Shown: positions 40,806 to 52,996, numbered from the stretch's first letter. The stretch: DNA of 64,000 nt from Nymphaea colorata (GCF_008831285.2 NC_045146.1:16507289-16571288); one strand, 5' to 3'. Numbers and translations: made by a program. Notes: generated from the letters alone by a model not told the origin.

Positions 40806-41051
40806 TTAGTGCCCAGGGCCTCTTCTGCTCGGGCCAGCAGTAAGTTTATACATGAGACCCCCAACTGAATGTCTCCGGGAGTCGTACTGTACAAACTGAC
40901 TAACTTGGTCGCAGTGGACGGACTCTTCTGGCGCCGCAGATCTTCTTTCCTCACTTTCCATGAGCACAGGGACTCTAGTTGATCCTCCAATTTGCGATAT
41001 AGAGAGAACCAACATGGCCAGAAGAAGGAAACGCTTCACCGCGAAGCCCAT
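40806..41051 (-). CDS. Putative PIP/PIPL secreted peptide precursor (copy 1), 81 residues
   Basis: A small intronless gene. The frame is open further upstream, but the ATG at 41051 is chosen because it begins a classic signal peptide (MGFAVKRFLLLAMLVLSISQ) and because its duplicate at 46.2 kb aligns from here. A variable, partly acidic middle (ESEERRSAAPEES) follows. The C-terminus ends exactly in the conserved core TAGPSRRGPGH (71-81). A hydrophobic leader, variable region and terminal GPS-x-x-G-x-G-H core define the PAMP-induced secreted peptide (PIP/PIP-like) family, whose processed C-terminal peptide acts in the apoplast; Arabidopsis PIP1 signals through the receptor kinase RLK7. One unpaired cysteine (Cys47) lies in the variable part. 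A TATA box lies about 60 bases upstream. The identification rests on motif and layout. Confidence 0.78.
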   Translation of the reverse strand: MGFAVKRFLLLAMLVLSISQIGGSTRVPVLMESEERRSAAPEESVHCDQVSQFVQYDSRRHSVGGLMYKLTAGPSRRGPGH

Positions 41052-41112
41052 TTTCTCAAAGTAAAGGAGAATGAGAATTTTTTTGATGGAAGGGAATTGA
41101 AGGCAAGAAATG

Positions 41113-41118
41113 TTTATA
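41113..41118 (-). promoter_or_regulatory. TATA box of PIP/PIPL copy 1
   Basis: TATAAA on the minus strand. Just upstream is a segment shared with copy 2 (GAGACAGAAAGTAAAA on the plus strand at about 41133-41148). Confidence 0.5.
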
Positions 41119-44100
41119 TGGAAGGGCTCACCGGGAGACAGAAAGTAAAAAAGAAGGGCAGGAAGGCTGGCTTGTGCATTTGACTTTGCAAATCTCGACA
41201 GCATTGAGGTCTTTGTTTGCTTTCACACACATCTCAAAAGAAACATCTTTCCGGCTCACAAAAGAATGCCATTGGAGTCTTGTTTTTTCGATTTAGGTGA
41301 GTGAGACAGAAGCTTAGGGACAGGAGCTCCGCTCTTTTGGAAATTGGTTTTTGAATACTTCCTACTTACTCCATTCTCTTGGTCTTTGTCAGGCGTAATG
41401 GTATTTAAAATATCGGCTTCTTTTCCGAAATGGTTTACCATTCATCAGCAATCGACAATTCTGTTCCTTCCTTGTTGTAATAGAAAAAATCTATTCCTAC
41501 TTTCTAACTTTAGCGTTTTGAATTAGTTTGTCATGTTAGATTTTTTTTTTTATTTAAAAAGTTTTCCTTTCGGCCAGATCATGTATCCTTAATGAAAAGA
41601 AAAGGGTACGAGCTTGTAGAATGACCTAGCTAGCTACAAGCCTTTTCATACGCGGTCAGAGGTGAAAAGCAGGTGGTAGGAGGAGAATTCTGAGAGAGTT
41701 AGGTAAAGATCCAGGCCTTGCACTTTCCATTATAAACTTAATTCATTTTGTTGTCCTCGTAAGGAGGAGAGAGACAAAATGCTTGTGTTATTTAAGCGGA
41801 CAGAGCTTCGAAGTTTGTGAACTTATCGCTTTTAAACCGTCGGGTATAGTGAGTTGGAACTTCCGAATTTTTTGATATTGCCTCCGTAAGAATGAAAAGA
41901 GAGTTCCCTACACAAATCCTTCAACCTAAGCAGAAATACATGTCTAAGACACAAGCACTTTGTCGAGTACTCAACATCCAGCGCTCGCACACTGCTTTGT
42001 TCTTGACAGTCTGATCTGTCTGATCACCACAAGATGGTGGATTTTGGTCATCTTATTAATGTCTTACTGAGAACTTTCCAGGATGGTGATGGCGAAGGGC
42101 CAAGATCGAGGGAGCTTATTGCCAGATGGATCAAATGCTTCGCTGTCAAGAACTCAAGTTTTCGTGGAGCCAGAAATTTCAGGCTGAAGGACGCTAATGC
42201 ATCAAATTCTAACTTTTAAGGGGCAACCCATATCTAAATTATTAAATGGCCATCGAGATATTAATTGATATTGGAAATAAGCAATTTTATATTGCCAAGT
42301 GTGGGCAATTGACCACACCAGCCCATATATAGGCATGCCACTTGCTCAAGTCAATAATCAGCATCCAAATGACCAAATGCCATGAACAAAGAAACTAAAA
42401 GGAAATCGTCTATAAGGATTGAAAAATAGAAAAGATCACCTTTTTAAATTAAAAGGACAAAAATACTCTTAAAAAAAAAAAATCCCTTGTAGAAAATGGT
42501 CAATGCCGACCGCTCTCAGCAGAACCTCTAATAAAAATAGTGATCATTAGAGCGATTTTGTGTTCATACGAAGCAGACGTGGCACGGGAAGTTGGAAGCC
42601 ACAATGGGTTGCCATCGCTGAATGGTCGTCGTTGATGGGAGGTGAGACTTTCAGGCAATTTCCTGTCGGTGACAAAAGAAAGAAAAACAAGAAGCAAGCA
42701 AGGTTGTACAAAGCAGCTGCGATTAATGGTGACACCATCTTAACTGAGAAGAGGCACTGTGTGCATGTTTAATTCGTGAAATCCGTATGCTGAACGTAAA
42801 TTAACTTTATTGCCTGGATACAACGTGACATAAGACCCAATTTTTTTGACCAAGAACGTGGAAGTACAGGAAAGTTCACCAAAAGTAGTCTAAAATTTCG
42901 GAGACAGCAATCAATACGACGCGTTGTTCTACTGATAGGCAGTTTATGCGCCAAAAATCCTCGCACATTTAATGTAAAGTTTATGCTGCTACAGGTGTTC
43001 GTACTTTAAAACAAAAAAAGGTTGACATTTGTTACAGGACATCTTTCAATATTCTTTCTATAGCATTTAATGAGAATGATCACAAAATGGATGGACGAGG
43101 CCTAACCTACAACCTACCAACTTGCGTTGCCAAGTTAAATTTCAAATCATGTCAAGAGTTCAATGGATGCACGTCTCTTGAGCAATCTTGTTATAGACTG
43201 TGAGGTTGATCCAAACTCGCCCTTGCCTATATCCACCGAAAATGAGAAACAGGAAGGAAAAGAAAAAATCAATATATAGCGATTGAATTCCAACAATGCT
43301 GCCACCGTCGTTCATCTTGTGACAATATATATGCAGTTTCAAATAATAGGATCGTTTGTACTCTTATAATTACATGGAAGTGAATCAAATGATTTCCATC
43401 TACTTTCCTCATTTATTTTCTTTACCATCCCTTCGTGAACACATAAGTTTCCACAGTAACTTACATCGAATTTTAACAGTGGCTGCATATTTATAGATAC
43501 ATAAAATACAGAGACATATAAACACATGCAAATATAATTGCAAGGTTGACTTCTTGGGCTTGCGCGTAAGCTATATCAAAAATGTGAAAGTTGGTTTCGC
43601 AGAGAAAGACCACTCAGAAGCGCGAATGACAACTAAGTGGCTTTAGAACCCACCAGGGTAGCAAACTTTTTCGGGAAAGTTTATCTTCCCTTTTTGAGAT
43701 GCAGCAGGTAAAGTACAGAGGTGCCAACTCTGTGCAGGTAGTATGAATGGACATTGTCAATCGCATATTTGCATTCCTGGCAGTCATGCAAATTGCGTGG
43801 CAGCATAATTGCGTGCCTATCTGATCCTTCTTCCGCAGGAGATTCTTACAGCATTGGGCTCGGCATCATCTGATTCGAAATAGCTGCGAAGGTTCCAGTA
43901 GAAGCTTTTTATGTTCAACAGTACGCATGCGTCCCTTCCCTTGTACACCTAGGCATAAAATGCTGCTACCCATTACTTCAGTGCAGCTAAAGTCCTGTTG
44001 GGAGCTTGATTTTTCATCAGATAAGCTTTTCCGAAAGTCAGTCTCTTACATGGCTTACAGTTGTCTGAATAAGAGGCTAATGTTTTATGTTGTTCCTCAA

Positions 44101-45058
44101 AAAAAGTTGAGCATATCTATGTCTGTAATCGACACAGTTAATTTGGTGAGAGTCATGTCAATTTTATATATGCTTCTTCCATTATTGTTTTTTTCGAAAT
44201 CTTGAGTTACTTTAAGTTAGATTAGTTGTTTTGAGTGAACCCTGGTTCGATCTAGCCAATATTGTCCGGTTCTTCATACCATTTCTGCAAAATGATCTTC
44301 ACCCGATTGACTTCGTTGCTCGAGTGGTAGAACATATATAGACACCTTCAACATTTGTTTAGATCAATGTCTATGTCAGCAAATCTGATTCAAACAGATT
44401 AGAGCTGCGAGCATTTAATATTTTAAGCTGTAAATAATATATATACTAGATAAGGCCAAGGGTATGCACTGGGTCTCAACTTCGGTGTGGAATTTGCAGA
44501 GGAACAGGATGACCTCAGAGGAATTGTGAGACGTAGGTGGTAGATGAACATGAGATATGGCGACACATCGTGTGTAAGAAGAGCACCGTCAAGATACGTA
44601 CTAGTCATTGAACGGCAAAGCTAGCTGGAAGACAACTTTCCCTGATCTCATTCTTTCATCTCTTTGACCACTATGAAAATACGTGTGGATATTATCCTCT
44701 TCACCAAATCCTCTTGAAGATTCACTGATGATATTGAAAGTCTTAAGAGATTCAGATCGCTACAAATTTGATGGGTCTGTGGCGTTGGGCCCGCTTGATA
44801 TATGTGGAGAAATTTCCAGGAAGGAGGTGGGGAAAGAGGAGCAGATGTTGGAGAAGGAAAACAAGAAGGTGGACCGGAGACCCGTTTCGTCCAAATTAAT
44901 CTCCCTTTACACTTATGTTTGTTGTTTGGATTTCGCTTTTGTAACTGAACCTTGTGAAGAACCTTTAACAAAATTAAACTTATCTTTATTGCTAATTGAT
45001 GTAGGATGTGTATTCATGGTCGAGCCGATATCTATTCAAAATTTTGCGTTTTCTCTTA

Positions 45059-45300
45059 GGTTATGTTTGGATGAAACCATAAGAAAGATTATAGTTTCAT
45101 GAAAAACAGGTGTCGTGAAAACATAGCTTTTTAGTCGGTTTTTAAAACTATGTGTATTTGGGTAAGTAAATAAAAATGACAATTTTTGTGAATAAACTGG
45201 AGCAGGTTATTCATTCCCTTTTGAAAATGTCATTTTGTCAGTTTACAAATCCAGTTTCTACTACCGGATGGCGTTTAAGGTGACATACCTAAACATGGCC
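45059..45300. mobile_element. Tourist-like MITE, 242 bp, with TTA target duplication
   Basis: The ends are GGTTATGTTTGGATGA and, reverse complemented, GGCCATGTTTAGGTATG, flanked on both sides by TTA (45056-45058, 45301-45303). This is typical of PIF/Harbinger-derived Tourist MITEs. The interior contains short self-complementary segments and no coding frame. Confidence 0.7.
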
Positions 45301-46190
45301 TTAATTTTTTTTACTAAGTTTGGAATTTTATTGATGATCCTTTCATATATTCTCATAACTTAAGCCTACTCTCACATCAGGCCTAAGGCTTCTAATCTGG
45401 CAGTTCTCATCCTGTCAGCTTTCGTTCTTCACTAAAAGAGAGATTTGAATCCTCCCTCAAAAAGACATGGAAAAAAAACACCTAACCTTGTGGCCAGTTT
45501 CCTTATATGTCCCTGAAAATTCTTCACATTCTTGAATATAACTTAGTTTATTAGTTCTCGCTCTCTATTAAAGAAGAGAGCGAACCAACTGATATGGTAA
45601 TCGGCCGCTTTGTTTAATTCAAATGGGAGGTTGATAACAGTAGGTACAGAGCTTGTCGTTGGAGAAAATGCTAAATTTTAGGTTCACCAGGTGGAAAGTA
45701 AAGATTTAAATTGATTCGTCCGATGCCACCGTACTCCTTTGCAGGCAGACAAACATTCTGCGCATTGGACTCCTTCCCTGCAAATTTCTTATACATTGAA
45801 TATGCGAACAGGAAGAAATTGGAGCAGTAACTTCAATTTTTTTCAATAATTACCTCGAGTTTAGACGATCCATTTAAATTATTTCAAGTTTCAACTACCC
45901 AGCATATATAAATGGTATTGAACTAAGTCCAAAGTTCAATGCCTGATAAAATTAACCGAAGCTGTGAGTTCCAGTCTGTGACAAGCGTGGCACATTCAAC
46001 TAGGCCAATTTCATGGGATCTAGCTTTTCCTGGAAGCGGCACATATAATTATGCAAAAAAAGAAAGAAAGAAAGGTATGCATATTCATGTTTCACATTGG
46101 ATTCTTCACTGTTTTACTTGACTAAAAACAGAAAAAGAAAAGAGTCTGATCTCCATCAGTACACATCTTTAAACAGTACATAACTCTTGA

Positions 46191-46442
46191 TCAGTTGCCC
46201 GGGCCTTTTCTGCTCGGGCCAGAAGAAAGCCTATACATAAAATTCTCAAGCAAACGACTCCTGGAATCAGACATCGGCGGGCAACTCTTTTTGCCACAGT
46301 AAATTATCTCTTCCAGCGCCGCAGGTCTTCCTTTCTCACTCTCTATGAACACAGACACTCTACTGGATCCTCCAATCTGCAATACGGAGAGGATGTACAA
46401 GGCTAAAAGAAGGAAACCGGCCTTCTTCATCAGGAAACGCAT
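46191..46442 (-). CDS. Putative PIP/PIPL secreted peptide precursor (copy 2), 83 residues
   Basis: Paralogue of the gene at 40.8 kb. The ATG at 46442 is preferred: the frame reaches 46469 only through a TTG codon, and the ATG starts the signal peptide (MRFLMKKAGFLLLALYILSV). The segment after it, LQIGGSSRVSVFIESEKGRP, aligns with SISQIGGSTRVPVLMESEER of copy 1, and the A-x-E-E-x-x-x-C segment is shared. The C-terminus RLSSGPSRKGPGN carries the SGPS core. The last residue is Asn where copy 1 and most family members have His. Two cysteines (Cys49, Cys54) lie in the variable region. Upstream sequence resembles that of copy 1 over more than 100 bases, so the duplication included the promoter. It is probably secreted and processed to a C-terminal peptide. 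Confidence 0.78.
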   Translation of the reverse strand: MRFLMKKAGFLLLALYILSVLQIGGSSRVSVFIESEKGRPAALEEIIYCGKKSCPPMSDSRSRLLENFMYRLSSGPSRKGPGN

Positions 46443-46528
46443 TCCCACGATCGGCACCTTCCTGTTCAAGAAGACAGAGAAGATCAGAATTAGCAGAGGC
46501 GTGGATGGGACGTAGGAAGGGGGTGATG

Positions 46529-46535
46529 TATTTAT
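46529..46535 (-). promoter_or_regulatory. TATA-like box of PIP/PIPL copy 2
   Basis: ATAAATA on the minus strand about 87 bases before the start codon, next to the shared GAGACAGATAGTAAAA segment (plus strand about 46547-46562). Confidence 0.4.
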
Positions 46536-47862
46536 GTGCTGAGAAGGAGACAGATAGTAAAAGGAAGAGGAGAAGAAAGGCGGGGCTTGTAATCAATTTG
46601 TAGTTTGTATCTTGACTTTCACATGTCCCGACACCATTTAAGTCTCGATATTCTTTTGTTTGCTTGTTATATGCTTGACTACATCCAGAGAGCCGGCGAA
46701 TCAACCCACTTTTCGGCTACACATGAAGCTTTTGGAACTAGGAAAAAGAGGTTGTCTACTTTTTAATTCAAAGAGGATCAAATGGAGACGAAATGTCATT
46801 GCCTCGTAAAGCGATACTCTGATACTGTTGTCCCTTAATAGCGTCCTCATGTTTCAGAAGTAGGGAATCTCATTTGATCCGACTGTACTGTGGACTTTAT
46901 GGTGTTGGCGTTTAGAAAGTAAGGCTTCCACGGTGAACGAGAAGGCAACTGCGGCAATATTTTCCTCCGCGGCCGGCGGCGTCACGTGGTGATGGGGAGA
47001 TGTCGGCCTCCCTCCTGCCTTGCCACCGGACCAACCAAAATGAGATGCATGTTTGACACGCATCCTTCTACCTTCCGGTCAGATTCTTTGCACCATCTTC
47101 TTCGCTTTCAAGAGAAAGTACGTACTGCACTAACCGCACAGTGCTGTATCTGCATGACTGCCGGCATGTGTGCTGAATGATCTACGGCGAGCAGAACGCC
47201 TGCTTAGAATTTTGGCCACCGTTCTGTTCTTTTTGTCTCTAAGAAAAGGAAAAAATAACAAAACATAAAATCCCACGCTGATTTGGAATTCTCCGTTGGT
47301 CGGTGAGGGTGTGCATGAGGCAAGGCCTCGAACGGATAATTGAAAACCTAGCGAGGCTTGGGCCGCTTTTGTGTACAATAGTCCAAATCAATTGGGTTTA
47401 GAAAATTGGCTAAAAAGCAGTAGTTATTTAATTTTAAATTTTGAAGGGCACATGTATATAAATGATTTGATGTTTTAATATAAAAAATAAATACTTTTTG
47501 TGAATTGCGTATATCCACACTGACATTACCACCACCATGCTTCAACAAGCTAAAAGTGTAATATCCGTTTCTTATTAATTTAATACTTGATATGTGCAAA
47601 ACAGTACTACCTAATAATAAATGCTGTTATTATTTAATTAATAATAATGAATTTTATTTATAGTAATTTATATGGGCGGGTACTTACAAAAGGTTGGGCC
47701 TCCTACCCATTTAATTTTAGGCACTAACGGGCGTGAAATTAAGACCTCAGATCCGCAGATCTGGTATACTCAGTGAGTGAGTGCACTCAAAACCAAACAA
47801 ACTTTTATGCAATTAATCGCAATCAAACAATTATTGTCTAAAAACAATTACCATTAATGAAA

Positions 47863-48282
47863 TTACGACAAAAAATAATATTGATCAAACCGGTTATAAG
47901 AATATAAATCTGGCTTGGATTTCATAATAAATCTCCAAATGGAATCTAAAAAGAAGAAGAGCAGCAATCTTATCGCTTCAGGCAGCAGCTTCGATGTAAA
48001 AACTGGATACCCAGAGGGTAGCATTTTGGAAAAGAGAGAAAAGGCGGCGGCATGCGTGGGAATGACGCCCGCACGTGCTCCGGCAGGAATATTTGTCGGT
48101 GCCGACGACCGGTCAGCCAGAACGGAGTCAGGTCGGTGTCGAGGGTTGACCGTACACGTATCCGGAAATATGATCATCTGAACGCCCTCGTGTGCGTTGA
48201 ACAAGATAAACAAGTCTCCGACGTGATTAGGTTTTGACTTCGGCCGGGCGTCGGTGCAATCCGAAGCTGAAAAACTCTTCAT
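47863..48282 (-). CDS. Unrecognised 139-codon open reading frame in a GC-rich patch
   Basis: The minus strand is open from ATG 48282 to 47863. The opposite strand is also open for 88 codons over 47915-48181. The patch is more GC-rich than its surroundings and uses CG dinucleotides freely (GCCGACGACCGG), which can mark real exons or a young insertion. No family motif is seen on either strand. Confidence 0.15.
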   Translation of the reverse strand: MKSFSASDCTDARPKSKPNHVGDLFILFNAHEGVQMIIFPDTCTVNPRHRPDSVLADRSSAPTNIPAGARAGVIPTHAAAFSLFSKMLPSGYPVFTSKLLPEAIRLLLFFFLDSIWRFIMKSKPDLYSYNRFDQYYFLS

Positions 48283-50725
48283 TTTAAAATATTTTTAAAT
48301 TGTTTTCAAAACTTGACAATACTTCGTTTTGTTGAGCTTTCTAAGGGCATGCGATTATATTTGATTGAAGATTTTAATTAAAACAAAGCTGAAAGCAAAA
48401 AAACTTTTTCAGTCAAAAGATTTCTAAAAGAAGGCCAAGTTTACAAGGTTTTTCCTTTCTCACCCAGCCGTGCTCACAATTGAACGGATCCACAGTCTCG
48501 TGTTTGTAGATGTTAATTGCAGCAGTTGGAATGCATTAGGCATGAAAGTTGCCCATTATGGCCAAACTTTTTTCTCCTTATGTAGTTCGTTATAAATTAG
48601 CGCCCATACTGTCACTATGATAACAGACCAATGCGCAAATTTGACTAAAGTGGTCGCACTCAAACACGTATTCAAAGCTTGTAAAAGACTAGACTCTGTT
48701 AAGTTCAGAACGAAAAACGAGCACGAAAAGTTTATACAAAGAAAGGAACATGCGTATGTACTTTCCCAAATTTTGTAAGAAAATTCGGACTCGATTTCAA
48801 GTCAAACTAAGGAACATCCCAATAGTCAGATTTAGTTGCAGCTATATCTTTGACATTTCTATTCTTTGGTTGTATTTGATATCTTTGGAGCTAAGATTCG
48901 AGGCGAGCGAGAAGCGGCCGAAATCTATATCCAAGCATCCGTGGTTCAATATTAAAAGTGTAGATCTAAAATCCATGAAGTTTGTTTAAATGGTAGATTT
49001 TAAAGGAGCAGTCATCTAGAATCCAAGGCTATCAAACGCAAATGGTGATGCAAATGGCATCACCACCAATAAGATGGCAACGGCATGAACACATGGACCA
49101 TAGTTAATGGATAGTTCATGGCCCCATCAACCCGAAGCCACATGGCGTTAGATAAGAGAGTCCATCTGGCAACTTGGATCTACTCCCGTCCAAAAAGATG
49201 CTTTTCGGCTCCCGGACCGTGTTCACCGGTCGCAATATGTGGCAGAGCCACATGTAGTCTAGTGTGGGCAGTTGCCGGCACCAGGCCCTTACAATTTCTT
49301 TATTTTTACAATGACATCTTTAAATATTTACTTGTATATAGTATTTATGAATGAGTGTCCATCCAATCAATTTTTCTGGTTCGGCCACTAATGTCAAGCA
49401 GGTAGAATCTGGTGACCCCAAACTTTCCCAACCCGATCATTGCTTTTACCACCTACCCATTTCCTAAATGAAGACTTACGAGTGTATTAGTCTTTGACAT
49501 CTTTTTCCTGGTATAATTTCCCTCTTGCAATAAAAAATTGCTTCATTTAAGTTAGCCGGGAAGGAAGGATTCATGAGATAAGGTCACTCTCTTCAATAGC
49601 AAAAGCAACAATATATATGTACAAATAATTTTATATACATATTTTTCAGGACAAAAGATCCCCATACATAAAGCATGCTACTGAACACTACAAAAGGAGG
49701 CCAGGAGTGACAGAAATCAGAACCCCAAAACGGAGCCAATCAAACACACTGGTGTAAGCCCAGGTAGGAACTGGCCAAAAATTTCCAGCAGCTAATTTCC
49801 AAGCCTATGTAGCAGGTAATTGAATTGAAATCATATACTTGGAACTCATGAAAACAACTAATTCCAATTAGAATTTGAAAGCGGTAGGTACCTATATGAG
49901 TGCAAGTCAGTGTGATGAAATTTTCAGAGGAAGAGGATAAAGACTGTCGACTTTTGAAGGGGTGTGGACTTCAAATCCCCCCAACAACCCTTGAGCTGGC
50001 TAAACTGTCATTTGACAACAACACAATTGGACCGAATTAATTTCTAGTTTCATACTTTCGGCATCCACATTGATTTCAACTGATCATGATTTATTCCACC
50101 ATGTTCGAACTCTTCCCAAACATGAGCTAAACATTGGAACACTTTCCGTAATTGCAGGCATATTGATCAGTTCTTATGCCATTGGGCAAAAATAAGTCAG
50201 CAATGCATTTTCTTTGTTATGACAAGCAAAACCACAGAATCTTGCCGACATATACAAAAAATTACCATCTTTGGAGGCGTATATATACTTGCTTATGGGG
50301 TCCTACTTGGGATGCCTTTTCATGAAAAATGAATATTATGCATTGTTGTCAGAACGCTGCTGCTTTACTTGACACATATCACATGTTCGTCATATTGATG
50401 CTGAGTTGCCAGTAAACAGAGGGAAAAGAAAACAAGTTGAGATTTTGGAAAGCATGATTTTTGTAAATAATTTATGCGCCAAGGAAATTAATGTTATGAA
50501 ATGATCCTTCCAAGAGCTTTTGGAAATTAAGAATAACCAACCAATCTAAGAACATAATTAATTTAGAAAATAGAGATAAACAATTGTGTTTTTTTTGCCC
50601 ATTTAATTCGAACTTTAGTTTTCTTCAAAGACTCTTTCCCTCGATCCGGCCATCAGCCTTTCCTTTCTTTTCTTTGCTCTTCAAATTTCTTTAAACTCTG
50701 TATCTTCCATTCATGTATTCCGTGT

Positions 50726-50726
<1 letters not shown>

Positions 50727-50818
<92 letters not shown>
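50727..50818. repeat. (TA)n microsatellite
   Basis: About 45 TA units, the longest microsatellite in the window. Confidence 0.97.
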
Positions 50819-50822
<4 letters not shown>

Positions 50823-51099
50823 CATTGGAAACATGTGAAGCGAGCAAATATAAAGATTTCTTATAATAATAATCAACCATGTAATTAATTTGATTTTATA
50901 AGGCGCTACGTGTAAAGTTCTATTTATCAAAGTCAAAGCCTAATTGTCAAGCTGTATTTCCTCAGAAAATAGCAACTACAAGTGACTTCTTGTAAGCCGT
51001 AAGGAGACTTTGTCATCAAAATCTTCACTCAATCTAACGTTATATAGATGTTAGGAACCATTTTCATAATCTTCTTTCTCCAAGATCATAAAATCATAT

Positions 51100-51574
51100 G
51101 GGTTGTTTGGACGACACCCGCAAAACCAAGCTTTGGTGATGTTTGGATGACATGAAAACTGAGTTCTTTTTAAACTCAGTTTTCACAAAACTGAGTTTTG
51201 ATATGGTGATGAAAAACTTGGACTTCCCCAGATGTTTCATTCAAAACTCGGTTTTGTTAAGACAAAATGACAGAGTGTAAGGTTATGCAATTTGTTAAAA
51301 CCGTAGATAATGAAATTTATGTTTGAGAATGCCCTCAACGTTATAGCTAAAACATAACTTTATGGAATGTTTTTGTTTCTTCTAATACATGAATTCTCAA
51401 AAGCTCATATTTTGTCATTCAAACACAAACCAGCTTTTGAAAAATGAAAACCTGGTTTTTGCCTTGTCATCCGAACAAGCAAACCCAGCTTTAAAGACTC
51501 ATTTAAAAACCAAGTTCCAACAAAACCAGGTTTTGGAAAAACCAAGTTTTTGAAAGTGTCATCCAAACACCCCA
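51100..51574. mobile_element. MITE with GGGTTGTTTGGACGACAC ends and internal hairpin
   Basis: The left end GGGTTGTTTGGACGACAC and the right end, reverse complemented, GGGGTGTTTGGATGACAC match at 16 of 18 positions. The interior (about 475 bases) repeats AAACCAGGTTTTGG-type motifs and holds a perfect 12-bp inverted repeat with a 3-base loop (51172-51198). It has no coding capacity. The target duplication cannot be defined, so the superfamily is open. Confidence 0.6.
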
Positions 51575-52996
51575 TAATCTTTTTAAGCCATGAATTGTTC
51601 GGCGCCATAAACCATTGAAACCCTTACATTTCAGCATATTACTTGATCATAGTTCCTAAGTTTATATATTATTATAGCTTTTCTTTAATGTCTCTCTCCC
51701 TATGTAATTCTGAATTACCTCCCGGCACACAATCTTAAATCTCCTGTGGTCCGGCCAATTCGCTTGACGTGGACGGGTCTGTCTCCTCTTTTCTCCCACA
51801 CGTTTCGCATGTTCTCCCGGTCAACCGACTCTTTCTCCGTTTTGGGTCTTTCTCCCCAAAACGGAATTGGACTAATCAACGGACCGCCGGATCCGTTTGA
51901 CTACTTCCTTGAAATTCCGTCAATTTTGCCGACGTCCGGTCGAACAAAGACGGCAGTGACGTATCTCGCCGGCCATTCGCGCGCACCTAATTTCCTACTT
52001 CACCGCGAAATGCATAACGTGTACATTTTCCGAATGAAGTGTGCACTATGCATTGGATTCAAATTAGTGCAGAACTTTGACTGAGTGTAAAAACGCCGGC
52101 GGCAGCCCGCAAAGTGGCAGCCATGGGAGGCAGAACTAGTCCATTGCAGGCAATTTTCAAGAGAGAAAGTCAATGGTCGTAATCAACGAACTGCACGAGG
52201 TTTGCCGAGGAGTTCAACCATATGGCGTTGATTTTCCTCCAGTTTCCACTCGGTTCAAAGGTTGTTGGTTTTTCTTTCTTTTTTTTACTTTCCTTGAATT
52301 CCACCCTCGAGAACTGTTACGGTGCTAGGGATCAATGCTTGGGGCAGATTTGGATAAATTCTTCGACTCCTTTTTCAAGATCTTGATCTTGAAGGTGTTG
52401 GTCTATATAATATGTACTTTATAGCCACACCGGTTTCTCTTGATGACTAAACATAGTTGGTGAATATTAACTAAAAATTAGATGAACCCAAGTTCCTGAG
52501 TCTTCTTTCCGTAATACAAACTCTCATTCTTACACATCTTCCAAGCATAATTGGTCTACGTATAAAATTTTTGTGCAGATAGAACCTTTACAATGACATT
52601 GAGGATGATCTCTGCTCCAGTAAGATGATCAGTTGCAAGATTAGAAAAAGTACTAGACTAGACATTCGCATCATTAATGAATGCCCTCATCCAGTTATTT
52701 TTTAATACAGATCTGGGGCCTTTGAAAAAAGTAAACCATTCGACAGAATTGTAGTTAAGAGTCTCTCTCTCTCTGTCTCTCTCTCTGTCTCTCTCTCTTC
52801 TCTACAATGCCATGGACAGAATTGAGGCTGTCTGGATCGAAAAGTCAAGGTCTTCAAAGGGTTGCACCTGCTTCACGCATCTGAACGAGGCGAAGAAAGA
52901 CGCAGCTGCGGCGGGCGCTAAACATCGATCGTCCTGTTGACGGAGGTAGAGGGAAACCAAGTCAAGGTTTCCCCTCCCCTCGACACCTGTTCTCCA

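Larger units (their letters stand above)
41052..46190. other. Region between PIP copies 1 and 2
   Basis: Apart from the promoter of copy 1 and the MITE at 45.06-45.30 kb, the DNA is AT-rich with frames under 140 codons that I cannot assign. A short motif (AGTGTGGGCAATTG...ACACCAGCCC) near 42299-42330 recurs near 49260 and 54680 and marks a dispersed repeat. Confidence 0.45.
46443..52990. other. Region between PIP copies 2 and 3
   Basis: Contains the promoter of copy 2, a GC-richer patch at 47.93-48.28 kb with overlapping frames on both strands, a long TA microsatellite at 50.73 kb, a MITE with a perfect internal hairpin at 51.1-51.6 kb, a GC-rich patch at 51.75-52.0 kb, and a TC-repeat at about 52760-52798. 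No gene is recognised. Confidence 0.45.

Noticed and set aside
44240..44345. tRNA-like boxes (CCTGGTTCGATCTAGCC and TTGCTCGAGTGGTAG)
   Set aside because: The B-box-like sequence lies before the A-box-like one and no cloverleaf can be folded; no tRNA gene is supported.
50730..50936. 68-codon minus-strand open frame rich in Tyr and Ile
   Set aside because: Most of it is translation of the TA microsatellite.
51746..52084. 112-codon plus-strand frame in a GC-rich patch
   Set aside because: Composition resembles a promoter; the translation shows no family features and there is no leader or TATA box.
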